NCBI RefSeq assembly: GCF_900115055.1
Contig: NZ_FOVD01000003.1
Span: 558,001 to 622,000, forward strand
DNA from: Chryseobacterium oleae
GTDB taxonomy: Bacteria; Bacteroidota; Bacteroidia; Flavobacteriales; Weeksellaceae
DNA length: 64,000 nucleotides
Reading direction: 5' to 3'
The position numbers and the translations under genes are program-made. Shown here piece after piece: positions 1 through 7,818 of the stretch (position 1 is the stretch's first letter; each line of letters begins with the position of its first letter). The notes beneath the pieces are model-generated. The model searched no databases. It saw only the letters and a program-made list of their open reading frames with translations, and was not told the DNA's origin.

Positions 1-712
1 CCAAAGAAATATTTTTAGGACATTCAACCTCGCAGGCTCCAATGACCGAACAATTTCCAAAGCCTTCTTCATCCATAGCTTTTACCATATTTAGAACCCG
101 TCGTTTCGCCTCAATCCTTCCCTGCGGCAGTAAAGCAAAATGAGAAACCTTCGCCCCCACAAAAAGCATTGCTGCGCCATTGGGACAGCAGGCAACACAG
201 GCTCCGCAACTGATACAGGCAGCAGCATCCATTGCTTTATCGGCATCATCTTTGGGAATGGCAACAGCATTGGCATCCAGAGTATTTCCTGAAGTATTGA
301 CCGAAATAAATCCGCCTGCTGCCATGATCCTGTCAAAAGCGCTACGGTCTGTTATCAGGTCTTTAATAACAGGGAATGCAATGCTCCTCCATGGCTCTAT
401 AACAATCGTTTCACCATCCTTAAACATCCTCATATGCAGCTGGCAGGTTGTAATACCTGTATCAGGACCGTGGGCTCTGCCGTTAATGTACAAAGAACAC
501 ATTCCGCAAATTCCTTCACGGCAATCATGATCGAATGCTACAGGTTCTTTATTCTCTCTGATTAACTGCTCATTAAGAATATCCAGCATTTCCAGAAAAG
601 ATGCGCCTGTCGAAATATCTGAAACTTTGTAGAGTTCAAATTTCCCTTTTGTTTTTGCATTTTTCTGCCTCCAGATCTTCAAATCCAGATTTAATTTTTT
701 ATGACTATCCAT
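1..712 (-). CDS. sdhB: Succinate dehydrogenase/fumarate reductase iron-sulfur subunit (partial)
   Basis: The gene runs off the left edge, so only the first 237 residues are present, starting at an ATG whose complement ends at 712. It would pass electrons between the flavoprotein subunit and quinone in complex II at the inner membrane. Cysteines 64, 69, 72 and 90 fit the plant-type [2Fe-2S] cluster (motif CREGICGMC). The ferredoxin-like half has [13 protein letters not shown] at about 166-178 and a second set at 221, 227 and 231 (CEVECPKN), for the [4Fe-4S] and [3Fe-4S] clusters. This is the usual SdhB/FrdB domain order. The flavoprotein and membrane subunits are not in the window. Family assignment is firm; succinate versus fumarate direction cannot be told. 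Confidence 0.9.
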   Translation of the reverse strand, partial: MDSHKKLNLDLKIWRQKNAKTKGKFELYKVSDISTGASFLEMLDILNEQLIRENKEPVAFDHDCREGICGMCSLYINGRAHGPDTGITTCQLHMRMFKDGETIVIEPWRSIAFPVIKDLITDRSAFDRIMAAGGFISVNTSGNTLDANAVAIPKDDADKAMDAAACISCGACVACCPNGAAMLFVGAKVSHFALLPQGRIEAKRRVLNMVKAMDEEGFGNCSVIGACEVECPKNISL

Positions 713-817
713 AATCTATTTGATTTGCTCATTAAAAATACAGCCATAAGGGTGCAATATCTTATGACTGATTTCATATGCCGTCTGAAATCATATCATA
801 AATAAAATGTAACTAAT

Positions 818-849
818 AAAAAAGGAAACCACAGTGTGGTTCCTTTTTT
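818..849 (-). terminator. Bidirectional Rho-independent terminator
   Basis: A hairpin with arms GGAAACCAC and GTGGTTCC is flanked by A-runs on the left and T-runs on the right, so it can work in both directions. It touches the stop codon of the cyanophycinase gene at 848 and would end that leftward operon. Confidence 0.75.
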
Positions 850-1717
850 ATATTTCTCCTGAACAGGCACCTTCAAATTGATTGTTATTCAAATCAATTT
901 TACATTGATCAGTTAAGATGTGAACTTTAAGATTTTCCGCATAAATAGGAAATCCTTTTTTTACATTCCTAGTATTGGTCTTGCCAATTTCTGCTGCACT
1001 GAGCATCCATACCATACCGGACCCTCGGCAGGTTGCCTTCGATCCCTGCTCGATCAGAAGAGCTGTATCCTCTCCCAGGCCGACTCCCCAGCAGTCCTGA
1101 TTCAGAATCACAGCATGCGCAAGCCTTCCGAATCTGGCCCGGTGCACAAAATGCGTATCAATAATACAGTTATGAATTAATCCCAATCCTAAGTTCAGTT
1201 CAATATCATGTTCAAGAATGGCTTCCCCATTAATGGCATCAAGAATTACAATTTTAGGCATACACATTGCTCCGGCACTGGTTCCGGCGATCATAAAATT
1301 TTCCTCATTCCAATATTTTTCTTTCAAAAGATCTGTTAAAACAGATTGTTGTAGTGTATTGCATATCCTATTTTGATCTCCTCCCGTAAAAAATACGGTC
1401 TGAGCAGCCTCAACTCTTTTAAGATGATAATCTGTATGGATCTGATCATCACAAATATCCAGAAAGTCAAAATTAGTATATCCTATTTCTTTAAATGTTT
1501 CTGTGTAGGTCTTGCGCATACTCTCTGGATCAGTCGTTGCTGCGGTAATAACTTCAATGCGATCATCTTTTGATTTTGCTAAAAGTTTAAGAATTTCATG
1601 GGGCGTAAAATTATTGTTATCTTTTTTCATTTCAGGATCTTTTCCCGCCTTATCTTCCTTTCCGCCAATGATTAATAATTGTCCTTTAGGTGTCATCGTT
1701 ACGTATTTTAATTGCAT
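848..1717 (-). CDS. Cyanophycinase-like serine peptidase (S51 family)
   Basis: This 289-residue protein has the layout of cyanophycinase, the serine hydrolase that cuts cyanophycin to beta-Asp-Arg dipeptides. Visible family marks are an early IIGG strand, TGGDQNR at 111-117, the nucleophile motif GTSAGAM with Ser147, DTHF with His189 in the expected catalytic-histidine position, and GLGEDTAL with Glu216. No signal peptide is visible, so it is probably cytoplasmic. It is the last gene of a leftward operon, and its ATG overlaps the stop codon of the upstream paralogue (TAATG), which suggests coupled translation. A second in-frame ATG at residue 8 aligns with the paralogue's start and is a possible alternative. 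No cyanophycin synthetase is in the window, so the substrate could be another isopeptide. Confidence 0.82.
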   Translation of the reverse strand: MQLKYVTMTPKGQLLIIGGKEDKAGKDPEMKKDNNNFTPHEILKLLAKSKDDRIEVITAATTDPESMRKTYTETFKEIGYTNFDFLDICDDQIHTDYHLKRVEAAQTVFFTGGDQNRICNTLQQSVLTDLLKEKYWNEENFMIAGTSAGAMCMPKIVILDAINGEAILEHDIELNLGLGLIHNCIIDTHFVHRARFGRLAHAVILNQDCWGVGLGEDTALLIEQGSKATCRGSGMVWMLSAAEIGKTNTRNVKKGFPIYAENLKVHILTDQCKIDLNNNQFEGACSGEI

Positions 1718-2544
1718 TATTGAATGGTATTTCTGTTTATAAAATTCAAGCTGTACTCTAACACATCCTTTTTTATCAGATTTCCACTGAAAAGATTAAA
1801 AAACGAGCCCGGGGTGAGAATATGCCCTTTCAGGTTTTTTACATATACTGAAGCATCTTTTTTTAAAAATCTGTTTTCGACATTTTTGGCATTCACAACC
1901 ATCACAGATCCACTTCCTATACATGACGCTTTATAACCTTTCTCGATGAGTACTGCCATTCCACTTTTTAGCCCGAGTCCCACATATTGATTATGGCTAA
2001 TAACTGCTTTTACTAAATTTTTGCTTCTTTCTCCGTGCATAAATTTTGTGTCAATAATACAATTGTTTATAAATCCCAGACCGGCACTGGTCACTCCGGT
2101 GTCATCTACTATCAGCCCCGAAATGCACATTGCTGCTGTATTGATACCGACAAGGGTAAAATTATCTTCATACTGGTATTTTTTATTTAAAAGCTCCAGT
2201 ATGGCCGAGCCTCGCAAAGCCTTACAAATTTGGGAAGCATGCCCCACAAAAATAACCACTGCAGCCTGCGATATTCTTAAGAAATACTTATTGAGGTCCT
2301 GCTTTTTACCTATGGCAATACACCCCATATTATTGCAGCCAGCTTCCTTTAATAGTTTAAAGTAGCGATCGTTACAACGATGCCTTAAATTCCTTATGGT
2401 TGTCATTATTTCAATCCGGTCATTTTTTTGTTCTGATAATAGCCTGGAAATTTCAGAAGAGAACTGATCTGAAACCGATCCATGCAATGCTTCACCGCTA
2501 GTATCTGTACTACGAATGATGATGATTCTGCCTTTAGGAGTCAT
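1717..2544 (-). CDS. Catalytically dead cyanophycinase paralogue
   Basis: This 275-residue protein aligns along its whole length with the cyanophycinase encoded just downstream: same MTPKG start, same DRIE strand, same NCIIDT and GLG blocks. The catalytic residues are gone. The GTSAGAM nucleophile block reads GINTAAM, with Asn135 in the serine position. The DTHF histidine is Lys167 (DTKF). The GLGEDTAL glutamate block reads GLKSGMAVL. The QNR of the oxyanion/substrate loop is also lost. The reading frame is intact and it is coupled to the active copy by a TAATG overlap, so it looks like a maintained pseudoenzyme, perhaps a partner or regulator of the active subunit. That role is inference; fold similarity is what the sequence shows. 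Confidence 0.75.
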   Translation of the reverse strand: MTPKGRIIIIRSTDTSGEALHGSVSDQFSSEISRLLSEQKNDRIEIMTTIRNLRHRCNDRYFKLLKEAGCNNMGCIAIGKKQDLNKYFLRISQAAVVIFVGHASQICKALRGSAILELLNKKYQYEDNFTLVGINTAAMCISGLIVDDTGVTSAGLGFINNCIIDTKFMHGERSKNLVKAVISHNQYVGLGLKSGMAVLIEKGYKASCIGSGSVMVVNAKNVENRFLKKDASVYVKNLKGHILTPGSFFNLFSGNLIKKDVLEYSLNFINRNTIQ

Positions 2545-2547
2545 AAA

Positions 2548-2748
2548 TTACAGATTTTCGGTTTTAACATGGGCACTGTCTCTTTTCTGTTTCATGGTAT
2601 CTGACATTTCATCAAGCGTCTGAATCGTATCGGAAGCTTTGTCGTTCACCGTTTCTTTTTTGTTATCCTTATTAATGTACTGGGTTTCGGATTTTGTACA
2701 TGCTGTAAGACTGTATAATAAAAATACCGATAGTGCTAAGTTTTTCAT
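2548..2748 (-). CDS. Small lipoprotein
   Basis: This 66-residue protein has an N-terminal signal peptide ending in the lipobox LTAC (Cys17), followed by a short charged, Lys/Asp/Thr-rich tail. It should be lipidated and anchored in an envelope membrane. It is the first gene of the leftward operon with the two cyanophycinase-like genes, and only three bases separate its stop from the next ATG. No domain was recognised and the function is unknown. Confidence 0.7.
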   Translation of the reverse strand: MKNLALSVFLLYSLTACTKSETQYINKDNKKETVNDKASDTIQTLDEMSDTMKQKRDSAHVKTENL

Positions 2749-3002
2749 AATAATTAGGTTTGGTTAGATCAAAATTATCAATCAAAAAGCTAAAAATTTA
2801 TGAGGTAAATCACAATTACCGGAAATAAAAAGCCCCCCAACAATAGAGGAGCTTACTCAAAATGCAAAAAGTGAATAGGATGAAAGCCAAAGGTATCGCT
2901 AATGTCTTTTACGGATTATGACACTCCTCATAATATCATTACATATATTATGCTATATGGTAAGTTTTTTCTTCAAACTTTAGCCGTGAAAAGTATATTA
3001 TT

Positions 3003-3331
3003 TGGCATCCTGCCTCATTTCTTGATTAATCCATTGACTATCTGACTTTCTTCTAAAAAGCAGTCCCAACAACCTATACTCCTTCATGGCAGATTTAGTC
3101 TCGGGCGTACCCATTCCCAGATCAAGTCCATGATACGGATACTGTAATGCGCCACCCATTTGCCGCTTCTTTTTGGTGCAATATAAAACTCCATAGTTTG
3201 TTCAGGCACAACACTGCTGTGATCAATATGTACCCATAATGAGGTGGTCATTTACCATGTCAGTATTAAGTATCAGATTACTTCTCCTATACAATTCTTT
3301 ATCATCAAAAAAGAACTGCCAATTTCATAGG
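3003..3331 (-). pseudogene. 3'-end fragment of an S9 peptidase gene
   Basis: On the minus strand this stretch reads as the last roughly 110 codons of an S9 prolyl-oligopeptidase-like gene and closely matches the 3' end of the intact gene at 7819-10302. Matching pieces include YEIGSSFF, KELY, a damaged EQTMEFYIA block, LQYPYHG, LGMGTPE and WINQEMR. Stop codons and frameshifts interrupt it, and the catalytic serine part is missing. It is a relic of a second copy or of a partial duplication. Confidence 0.85.
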
Positions 3332-3417
3332 GGGGTCACTCAAATTGAAGTCAAGTAACAATGACTTATTTACATTGTAATATAATTTAAATCATAAAAT
3401 CCATACTTAATTACCTC

Positions 3418-3425
3418 TATTTTTG
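3418..3425 (+). promoter_or_regulatory. -7 box of a Bacteroidota promoter
   Basis: TATTTTTG matches TAnnTTTG and lies 22 bases before the ATG of the YHS lipoprotein gene. No clear TTG sits at the expected -33 distance, so the call is moderate. Confidence 0.45.
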
Positions 3426-3447
3426 ACTTTTATTAACCTATCATGAT

Positions 3448-3732
3448 ATGAAAAACTATATTTTACTTTTTTGCACGATACCCCTTATTGCTGCCTGTAA
3501 TGGAGAGCGAAAAAATAATATGGAGTCGCTTAGTAATTTGAAAAAAATTAGTGTTGTGAATGCTGAAGATCCTATCTGTCACATGTCTACTCTGGGATCT
3601 ATTTCCGATACCCTTATGCATAAAGGATCTCTTTACGGCTTCTGCAGCACCGAATGCAAAACAAAGTTTAAAAAGCAACCTGAAATTTATCCTGTACAAT
3701 TAATACCGGCTCATAACAGAAGTCCTTTATAG
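3448..3732 (+). CDS. YHS-domain lipoprotein
   Basis: This 94-residue protein begins with a signal peptide and a lipobox (IAAC, Cys17). The rest is one YHS domain: DPICHM near residue 47 and YGFCSTECKTKFKKQPEIY near residues 69-87. In this family these cysteines are thought to bind transition metals. As a lipoprotein it would present the domain in the envelope, perhaps for copper or similar metal handling. The gene stands alone between gene-poor stretches. Confidence 0.8.
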   Translation: MKNYILLFCTIPLIAACNGERKNNMESLSNLKKISVVNAEDPICHMSTLGSISDTLMHKGSLYGFCSTECKTKFKKQPEIYPVQLIPAHNRSPL

Positions 3733-4064
3733 CATTATGCCAGCCAATTGTTAAGGGAAGGCGGGAAACCCTTTTCAATGTATTCGTAATACACTGAAAT
3801 ACAATATGTTTTAAGGAAACACAATATATGCCATGAAAGTACTGGAGGAATGTGAGACGCTGGAATGGAGTACGTAAAATACCATAAAGATTATACTTTA
3901 GGCCTGACTTAATATTATACATACATCGTTCTGAAAATAGAAACAATTAACCCTCGAAACAATTACCCTAGTACCATAAACCAAACATTTTGTACAATTA
4001 CAACAAATTACTATTAAAAGTTTAACATTTTATATTTTTTATTTTCTTAACGCCATCTTTTACA
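3733..4064. other. Gene-free stretch
   Basis: No convincing reading frame was found on either strand. The last 120 bases are very AT-rich and probably hold the promoter of the next gene. Confidence 0.5.
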
Positions 4065-4751
4065 ATGTCGCAATTAACTATTTACCTGCTTCAACCAGAT
4101 TCTAATTTTATCACTTTTATGGCATTTTTTTTATTTTTAAAAGCAAAAAAAGTTCCGGGAGTTCCTGCCCAAAAAAAGGGAGCTTACCATGACACGGAGA
4201 GCATTAAGGACTTTGAGAGTGCTGACGATGCTTTAAAAGTTTATGAATCAGTAAAAAACAAATTTCTAAATATCAATCAATGGAGTGTTTACTGTGGAGC
4301 TACCCTTGCAGATTTTAAGCTTTACGACTGCGATGGCCAAGACGTCAGCCGAAGGCCCCAGAAAGGGGACTTTGTGAGAATAAACATAATGGCATGTCCT
4401 ACTGTTGATAGCCCTTACTTTTGGGTAAGGGTGCAAAGTATGCCAGAAACGAATTCTGCAGACATCCAAAAAACTGTTATCATCTTCCAACCTTCATATA
4501 GTCCGACCGGAGATCCACGCCATATTGAACATTTTTACAGCAGGTATTCAACCTCCACTTTTATGATTTCCAGGGAAAACTGCCAAATTAAGGCTGCTGT
4601 ATATGGTAGAAATGAAGCCCCAAATTTAAATACTGGTCCCCTTAATATCATGAGAAATATAGTGACGGGTCTGTTAGCTATCGTAGGTTTATCAAAATTC
4701 CAGTGGAAAATGTTTACCGACAGGCTGATTGATTTCCAATTCCATAAATAA
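4065..4751 (+). CDS. Hypothetical protein, 228 residues
   Basis: No family was recognised. The first 40 residues contain a hydrophobic stretch (residues 16-27) followed by lysines, so it may be membrane-anchored, or the true start may be the internal ATG at residue 19. The remainder is a soluble-looking mixed domain with residues such as INQWSVYCGATLADFKLYDC and PYFWVRV. No repeats or catalytic motif are obvious. It is flanked by intergenic DNA on both sides and appears monocistronic. Confidence 0.6.
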   Translation: MSQLTIYLLQPDSNFITFMAFFLFLKAKKVPGVPAQKKGAYHDTESIKDFESADDALKVYESVKNKFLNINQWSVYCGATLADFKLYDCDGQDVSRRPQKGDFVRINIMACPTVDSPYFWVRVQSMPETNSADIQKTVIIFQPSYSPTGDPRHIEHFYSRYSTSTFMISRENCQIKAAVYGRNEAPNLNTGPLNIMRNIVTGLLAIVGLSKFQWKMFTDRLIDFQFHK

Positions 4752-4868
4752 TCCATCTCCCAAAGTAAGAAAGTGACATTAAGGACTGATCAAAAAATTC
4801 AAAGCTATTAATGGCAGAACTGTACTTTTTGTGCCATTCGTATTAATATAAAACCTGCCTCTGCTTTA

Positions 4869-5282
4869 TCAGATTTCAATAAATTTCTTCCTTTGATTTT
4901 GGTCGGGAAGAAAACACTTTTGTGCAGAAATCTTCATTCTGTTGCGAGATACGACATCATATAAACCATCACCAAGTGTTTTTGGCAGCAAAGCACCAAT
5001 CTTAAAAATAGAATATATACCGCCCAATAGATTTGCTATTTCAAAGACAGCCTGGGACTTGATTAAATACTGCCCATCAGATTTTAATAGATACAAGGTG
5101 TTAAACTGTGTGGTTTCAAGGCCTCTGTCCAATAGAAACTTTTGGCCAAATCCAGACTGCAAAGAGCAGAATAAAAATTTATCTTTTTTGTCCCTCTCCA
5201 GTATCCATTGTACCCAGAAGTTGCAAAATCCACATTCACCATCGAAAAACACAATATTTTTGTTTAAATTACTATCATCCAT
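4869..5282 (-). CDS. DCC-family thiol-disulfide oxidoreductase (DUF393)
   Basis: This 137-residue protein carries the family signature near its start: VFFDGECGFC, giving the DxxCxxC motif with Asp14, Cys17 and Cys20. The rest, including the FCSLQS strand and the ending R-N-R-M block, matches the usual short DUF393/YuxK layout. Members are predicted thioredoxin-fold oxidoreductases; substrates are mostly unknown. There is no signal peptide. It is a single leftward gene. Confidence 0.85.
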   Translation of the reverse strand: MDDSNLNKNIVFFDGECGFCNFWVQWILERDKKDKFLFCSLQSGFGQKFLLDRGLETTQFNTLYLLKSDGQYLIKSQAVFEIANLLGGIYSIFKIGALLPKTLGDGLYDVVSRNRMKISAQKCFLPDQNQRKKFIEI

Positions 5283-5535
5283 TGTCTACATTCTTAATTG
5301 TTATTACTTGTAAGCAATTCATGTAACTTCAAGAGTATTCGGTTGCTTTTAAATATCTGTTTTATTTCATTCACCGTTTTCATAAAACATACGTTGACAA
5401 TCTATTAGCCTATGGCAGAAGCTATTTCTGAGTGAACCATTTGTAATATTAAATTCTAAATTTAAGATATTAGGGAGCCATGGATTATGAGTGTGATCAT
5501 ATACTATTCACACGCAGAAATGTCTCTGTGAATAA

Positions 5536-6723
5536 TCAACTCTTAAAAATTTTCTTTTGATCAGATAACGGCTGGTTCTTTGACAGAAATCTGTTAAGGA
5601 GTCCAATCCAGATCGTAGAAAATAGCAGGGTAAGACATGTAATTCCCAAGCCGCCCTTGTAAAGGTCATATGGAATGATATTGGTCTTATAACCAATAGT
5701 CAGTGCCAATATCCCAAATTCTCCTGTTTGAGATAATAAGGCTCCTCCGTACCAGCTGCTTTTCCAGTCAAACTTTAAAAGCCTGAAAATAAGTGCTGAT
5801 ATTAAGCTATTGCTTACCAAAACAAAGAAAGTACCAATGAGTACGATAGCTGAATGGTCCAGAAAATAGCTCAGATCCAAGCGTAATCCGATGGATACGA
5901 AAAACAGGGCAACAAAAAATACTTTGAAAGAGGCAAGTGAATGCTCAAGCCAGCTGAATGCTTTAAATCTTCCAACAAAAATGCCCGCCATAAAGCTTCC
6001 CAATGCACTGCTCAAGCCCACCAGATCTGCCAACAATCCAAATCCCATACATATCACCAATCCCATGAAAAGCTGTAGGTCATGATCATATCTTATCTTG
6101 CTGAAAAACTTCGGAAGTTTAATTTCCTGCACATGTCTTATTCTTTTGAAAAGGAAAAAATTGGCAATGCAAACTGCTACGGGCAGTATATAATTTATAA
6201 ATGTAAATTGTTTACCACCCCAAGCATTCAGCAATGTTAAAACAGGTGCCAAAAGTATATCCTGCAGCAATAATATATTGAATATGATGCTGCCAAAAGC
6301 CGTAGTAAGAATATTATATTTTTTTAAGAACTCCGTAACAACCGCAGTACTGTTGAAAAAGAACAGTATAGCTATTAAAGCAATACTTTTCATATTTAGG
6401 TTCAGGAAGTATCCTATCAGGTATGCAAAGCCAAAGCCCAATAGTACCTTCATACCCTGTGCAATCACCGGTTTTATAATAAGCGTACGTTGATTGGGGA
6501 TGTTGATTTCCAAGCCTAAGAAAAACATCAGCAGCAATATTCCCAGTTCTCCAATAACTTCTATTTCATCAACATTTGAAAAAACACCAGTAATATCCGG
6601 ACCAAGTAAAATTCCTGCAATAATGTATGCTATTAAATAAGGCTGGTTAAACCGTTTCAAAACAAATCCCAAGATCAATAAAGTAAGGGATAAAATAGAG
6701 ATAGCCCATAATAATGCATTCAT
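5536..6723 (-). CDS. CPA2-type cation:proton antiporter (KefB-like membrane domain)
   Basis: This 395-residue integral membrane protein has about a dozen hydrophobic segments spread over its whole length. Family blocks visible are FLGLEINI in the early helices, NSTAVVTEFLKKY, LGSFMAGIFVGRF and SQTGEFGILAL. Homologues exchange Na+ or K+ for protons across the inner membrane. The C-terminal RCK/TrkA-N domain of full KefB proteins is absent, so it is the transport core only. It is followed upstream on the same strand by the hsp20 gene, with a strong terminator between them. Confidence 0.88.
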   Translation of the reverse strand: MNALLWAISILSLTLLILGFVLKRFNQPYLIAYIIAGILLGPDITGVFSNVDEIEVIGELGILLLMFFLGLEINIPNQRTLIIKPVIAQGMKVLLGFGFAYLIGYFLNLNMKSIALIAILFFFNSTAVVTEFLKKYNILTTAFGSIIFNILLLQDILLAPVLTLLNAWGGKQFTFINYILPVAVCIANFFLFKRIRHVQEIKLPKFFSKIRYDHDLQLFMGLVICMGFGLLADLVGLSSALGSFMAGIFVGRFKAFSWLEHSLASFKVFFVALFFVSIGLRLDLSYFLDHSAIVLIGTFFVLVSNSLISALIFRLLKFDWKSSWYGGALLSQTGEFGILALTIGYKTNIIPYDLYKGGLGITCLTLLFSTIWIGLLNRFLSKNQPLSDQKKIFKS

Positions 6724-6753
6724 AATCCTTCAACTATAAATAATTATCAGAAT

Positions 6754-6786
6754 AAAAAGGTTTCCCGGGATCCGGGAAACCTTTAA
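6754..6786. terminator. Strong hairpin terminator between hsp20 and the antiporter
   Basis: Perfect 13-base arms AAAGGTTTCCCGG and CCGGGAAACCTTT with a 3-base loop lie immediately after the hsp20 stop codon on the minus strand. Confidence 0.8.
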
Positions 6787-6789
6787 AAG

Positions 6790-7245
6790 TTATTGAATTT
6801 CGATCAGTCGCGGCGACTGTGCAGCACTTTCTTTTTTTGGAATGGTAAGTCTCAAAACGCCATTCTCATATTTAGCCTCAATATGCTCATCATCGACAAC
6901 ATCTTTTGAAAGTTCGAAGCTGCGCTGGAAAGACTGATAGCTAAATTCTCTGCGGGTATAGCTGCCGCCGTTTTCCTCCTCATTATCTTCTTTAGAAGAA
7001 AAAATTGTAAGAAGGTTGCCTTCCAGGGTAATCCTGAAATCTTCTTTCTGCATCCCCGGTGCTGCAACTTCCACTTCAAAAGCCTCTTCACGCTCCTTGA
7101 TATTCACGGATGGAAGCGTGGTACGAGAATCAGAAAAATTAGTATTGCTCCAATTAAAAAGTTCGCGGTTGAAAAAATCGTCGAACAGTGAACGTGAATT
7201 GCCTGGGAGCAACGTGCTGCTGTTTCTTTTTACAATTGTTTTCAT
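6790..7245 (-). CDS. Hsp20/alpha-crystallin small heat-shock protein
   Basis: This 151-residue chaperone has a short N-terminal region, an alpha-crystallin domain at about 45-140 (blocks VEVAAPGMQKEDF and ENGVLRLTIPK) and a C-terminal I-x-I tail (LIEIQ). It should form oligomers that hold unfolding proteins in the cytoplasm. The start was placed at the ATG ending at 7245; an upstream TTG in frame would add three residues and is less likely. Confidence 0.92.
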   Translation of the reverse strand: MKTIVKRNSSTLLPGNSRSLFDDFFNRELFNWSNTNFSDSRTTLPSVNIKEREEAFEVEVAAPGMQKEDFRITLEGNLLTIFSSKEDNEEENGGSYTRREFSYQSFQRSFELSKDVVDDEHIEAKYENGVLRLTIPKKESAAQSPRLIEIQ

Positions 7246-7818
7246 AACAAACAAAATTTAAAAGTTATACAATATTTTAAATGATCTAACTTTCAAAATA
7301 CAAATGATATACCATAGAAACGTTAGGAAAAATTGTCATATTTTGAGTACATTTTCCAACAAATTGTCATGAATTAATGTCATCCTATGAAGGTAAAAAT
7401 GTCAGGTTATACTTTTCCAGTATTTTTATGCAGACGCACTATCAAGCATTTAAATCACCAAGCCATCAAAGCAGCGAAACAGTAGTACCTATACAGAGCT
7501 TTAAGACTGTTGCATAGTTCTTTTAAGCTTTTCGCTATTGCAGAGAATAACGGCTACTGCCCTTTCAAAAAAGCCTAAAGATAATTCTGATTGGCCTTGC
7601 CGTCTCCTGTGTTAATAAGGTCCTGCCAAATGGTGAATTGAACAGCATTACTTCCAATCCCCGGCAATCTTAATGTCATCATTCTCATTCATAATGCTGT
7701 CTTTCAAAGTTCCTAAAACCTTTCTTACTCTTTTACCTTGACTTGTGGCTTAGCACCCCTGAGTGAGCTCTACTAATAAGCTCTTTTCCTTCATCCTATT
7801 GATTAGAAATTCACTTGA
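7246..7818. other. Intergenic stretch with short coding-like relics
   Basis: No complete gene is present. On the minus strand, 7501-7612 reads as a plausible C-terminal tail (QSELSLGFFERAVAV and onward) and 7572-7679 as a short open stretch in another frame. These may be remains of a decayed gene, but no family was recognised. Confidence 0.35.

Noticed and set aside
7572..7679. 36-codon minus-strand frame
   Set aside because: Too short and unsupported; described as a possible relic only.
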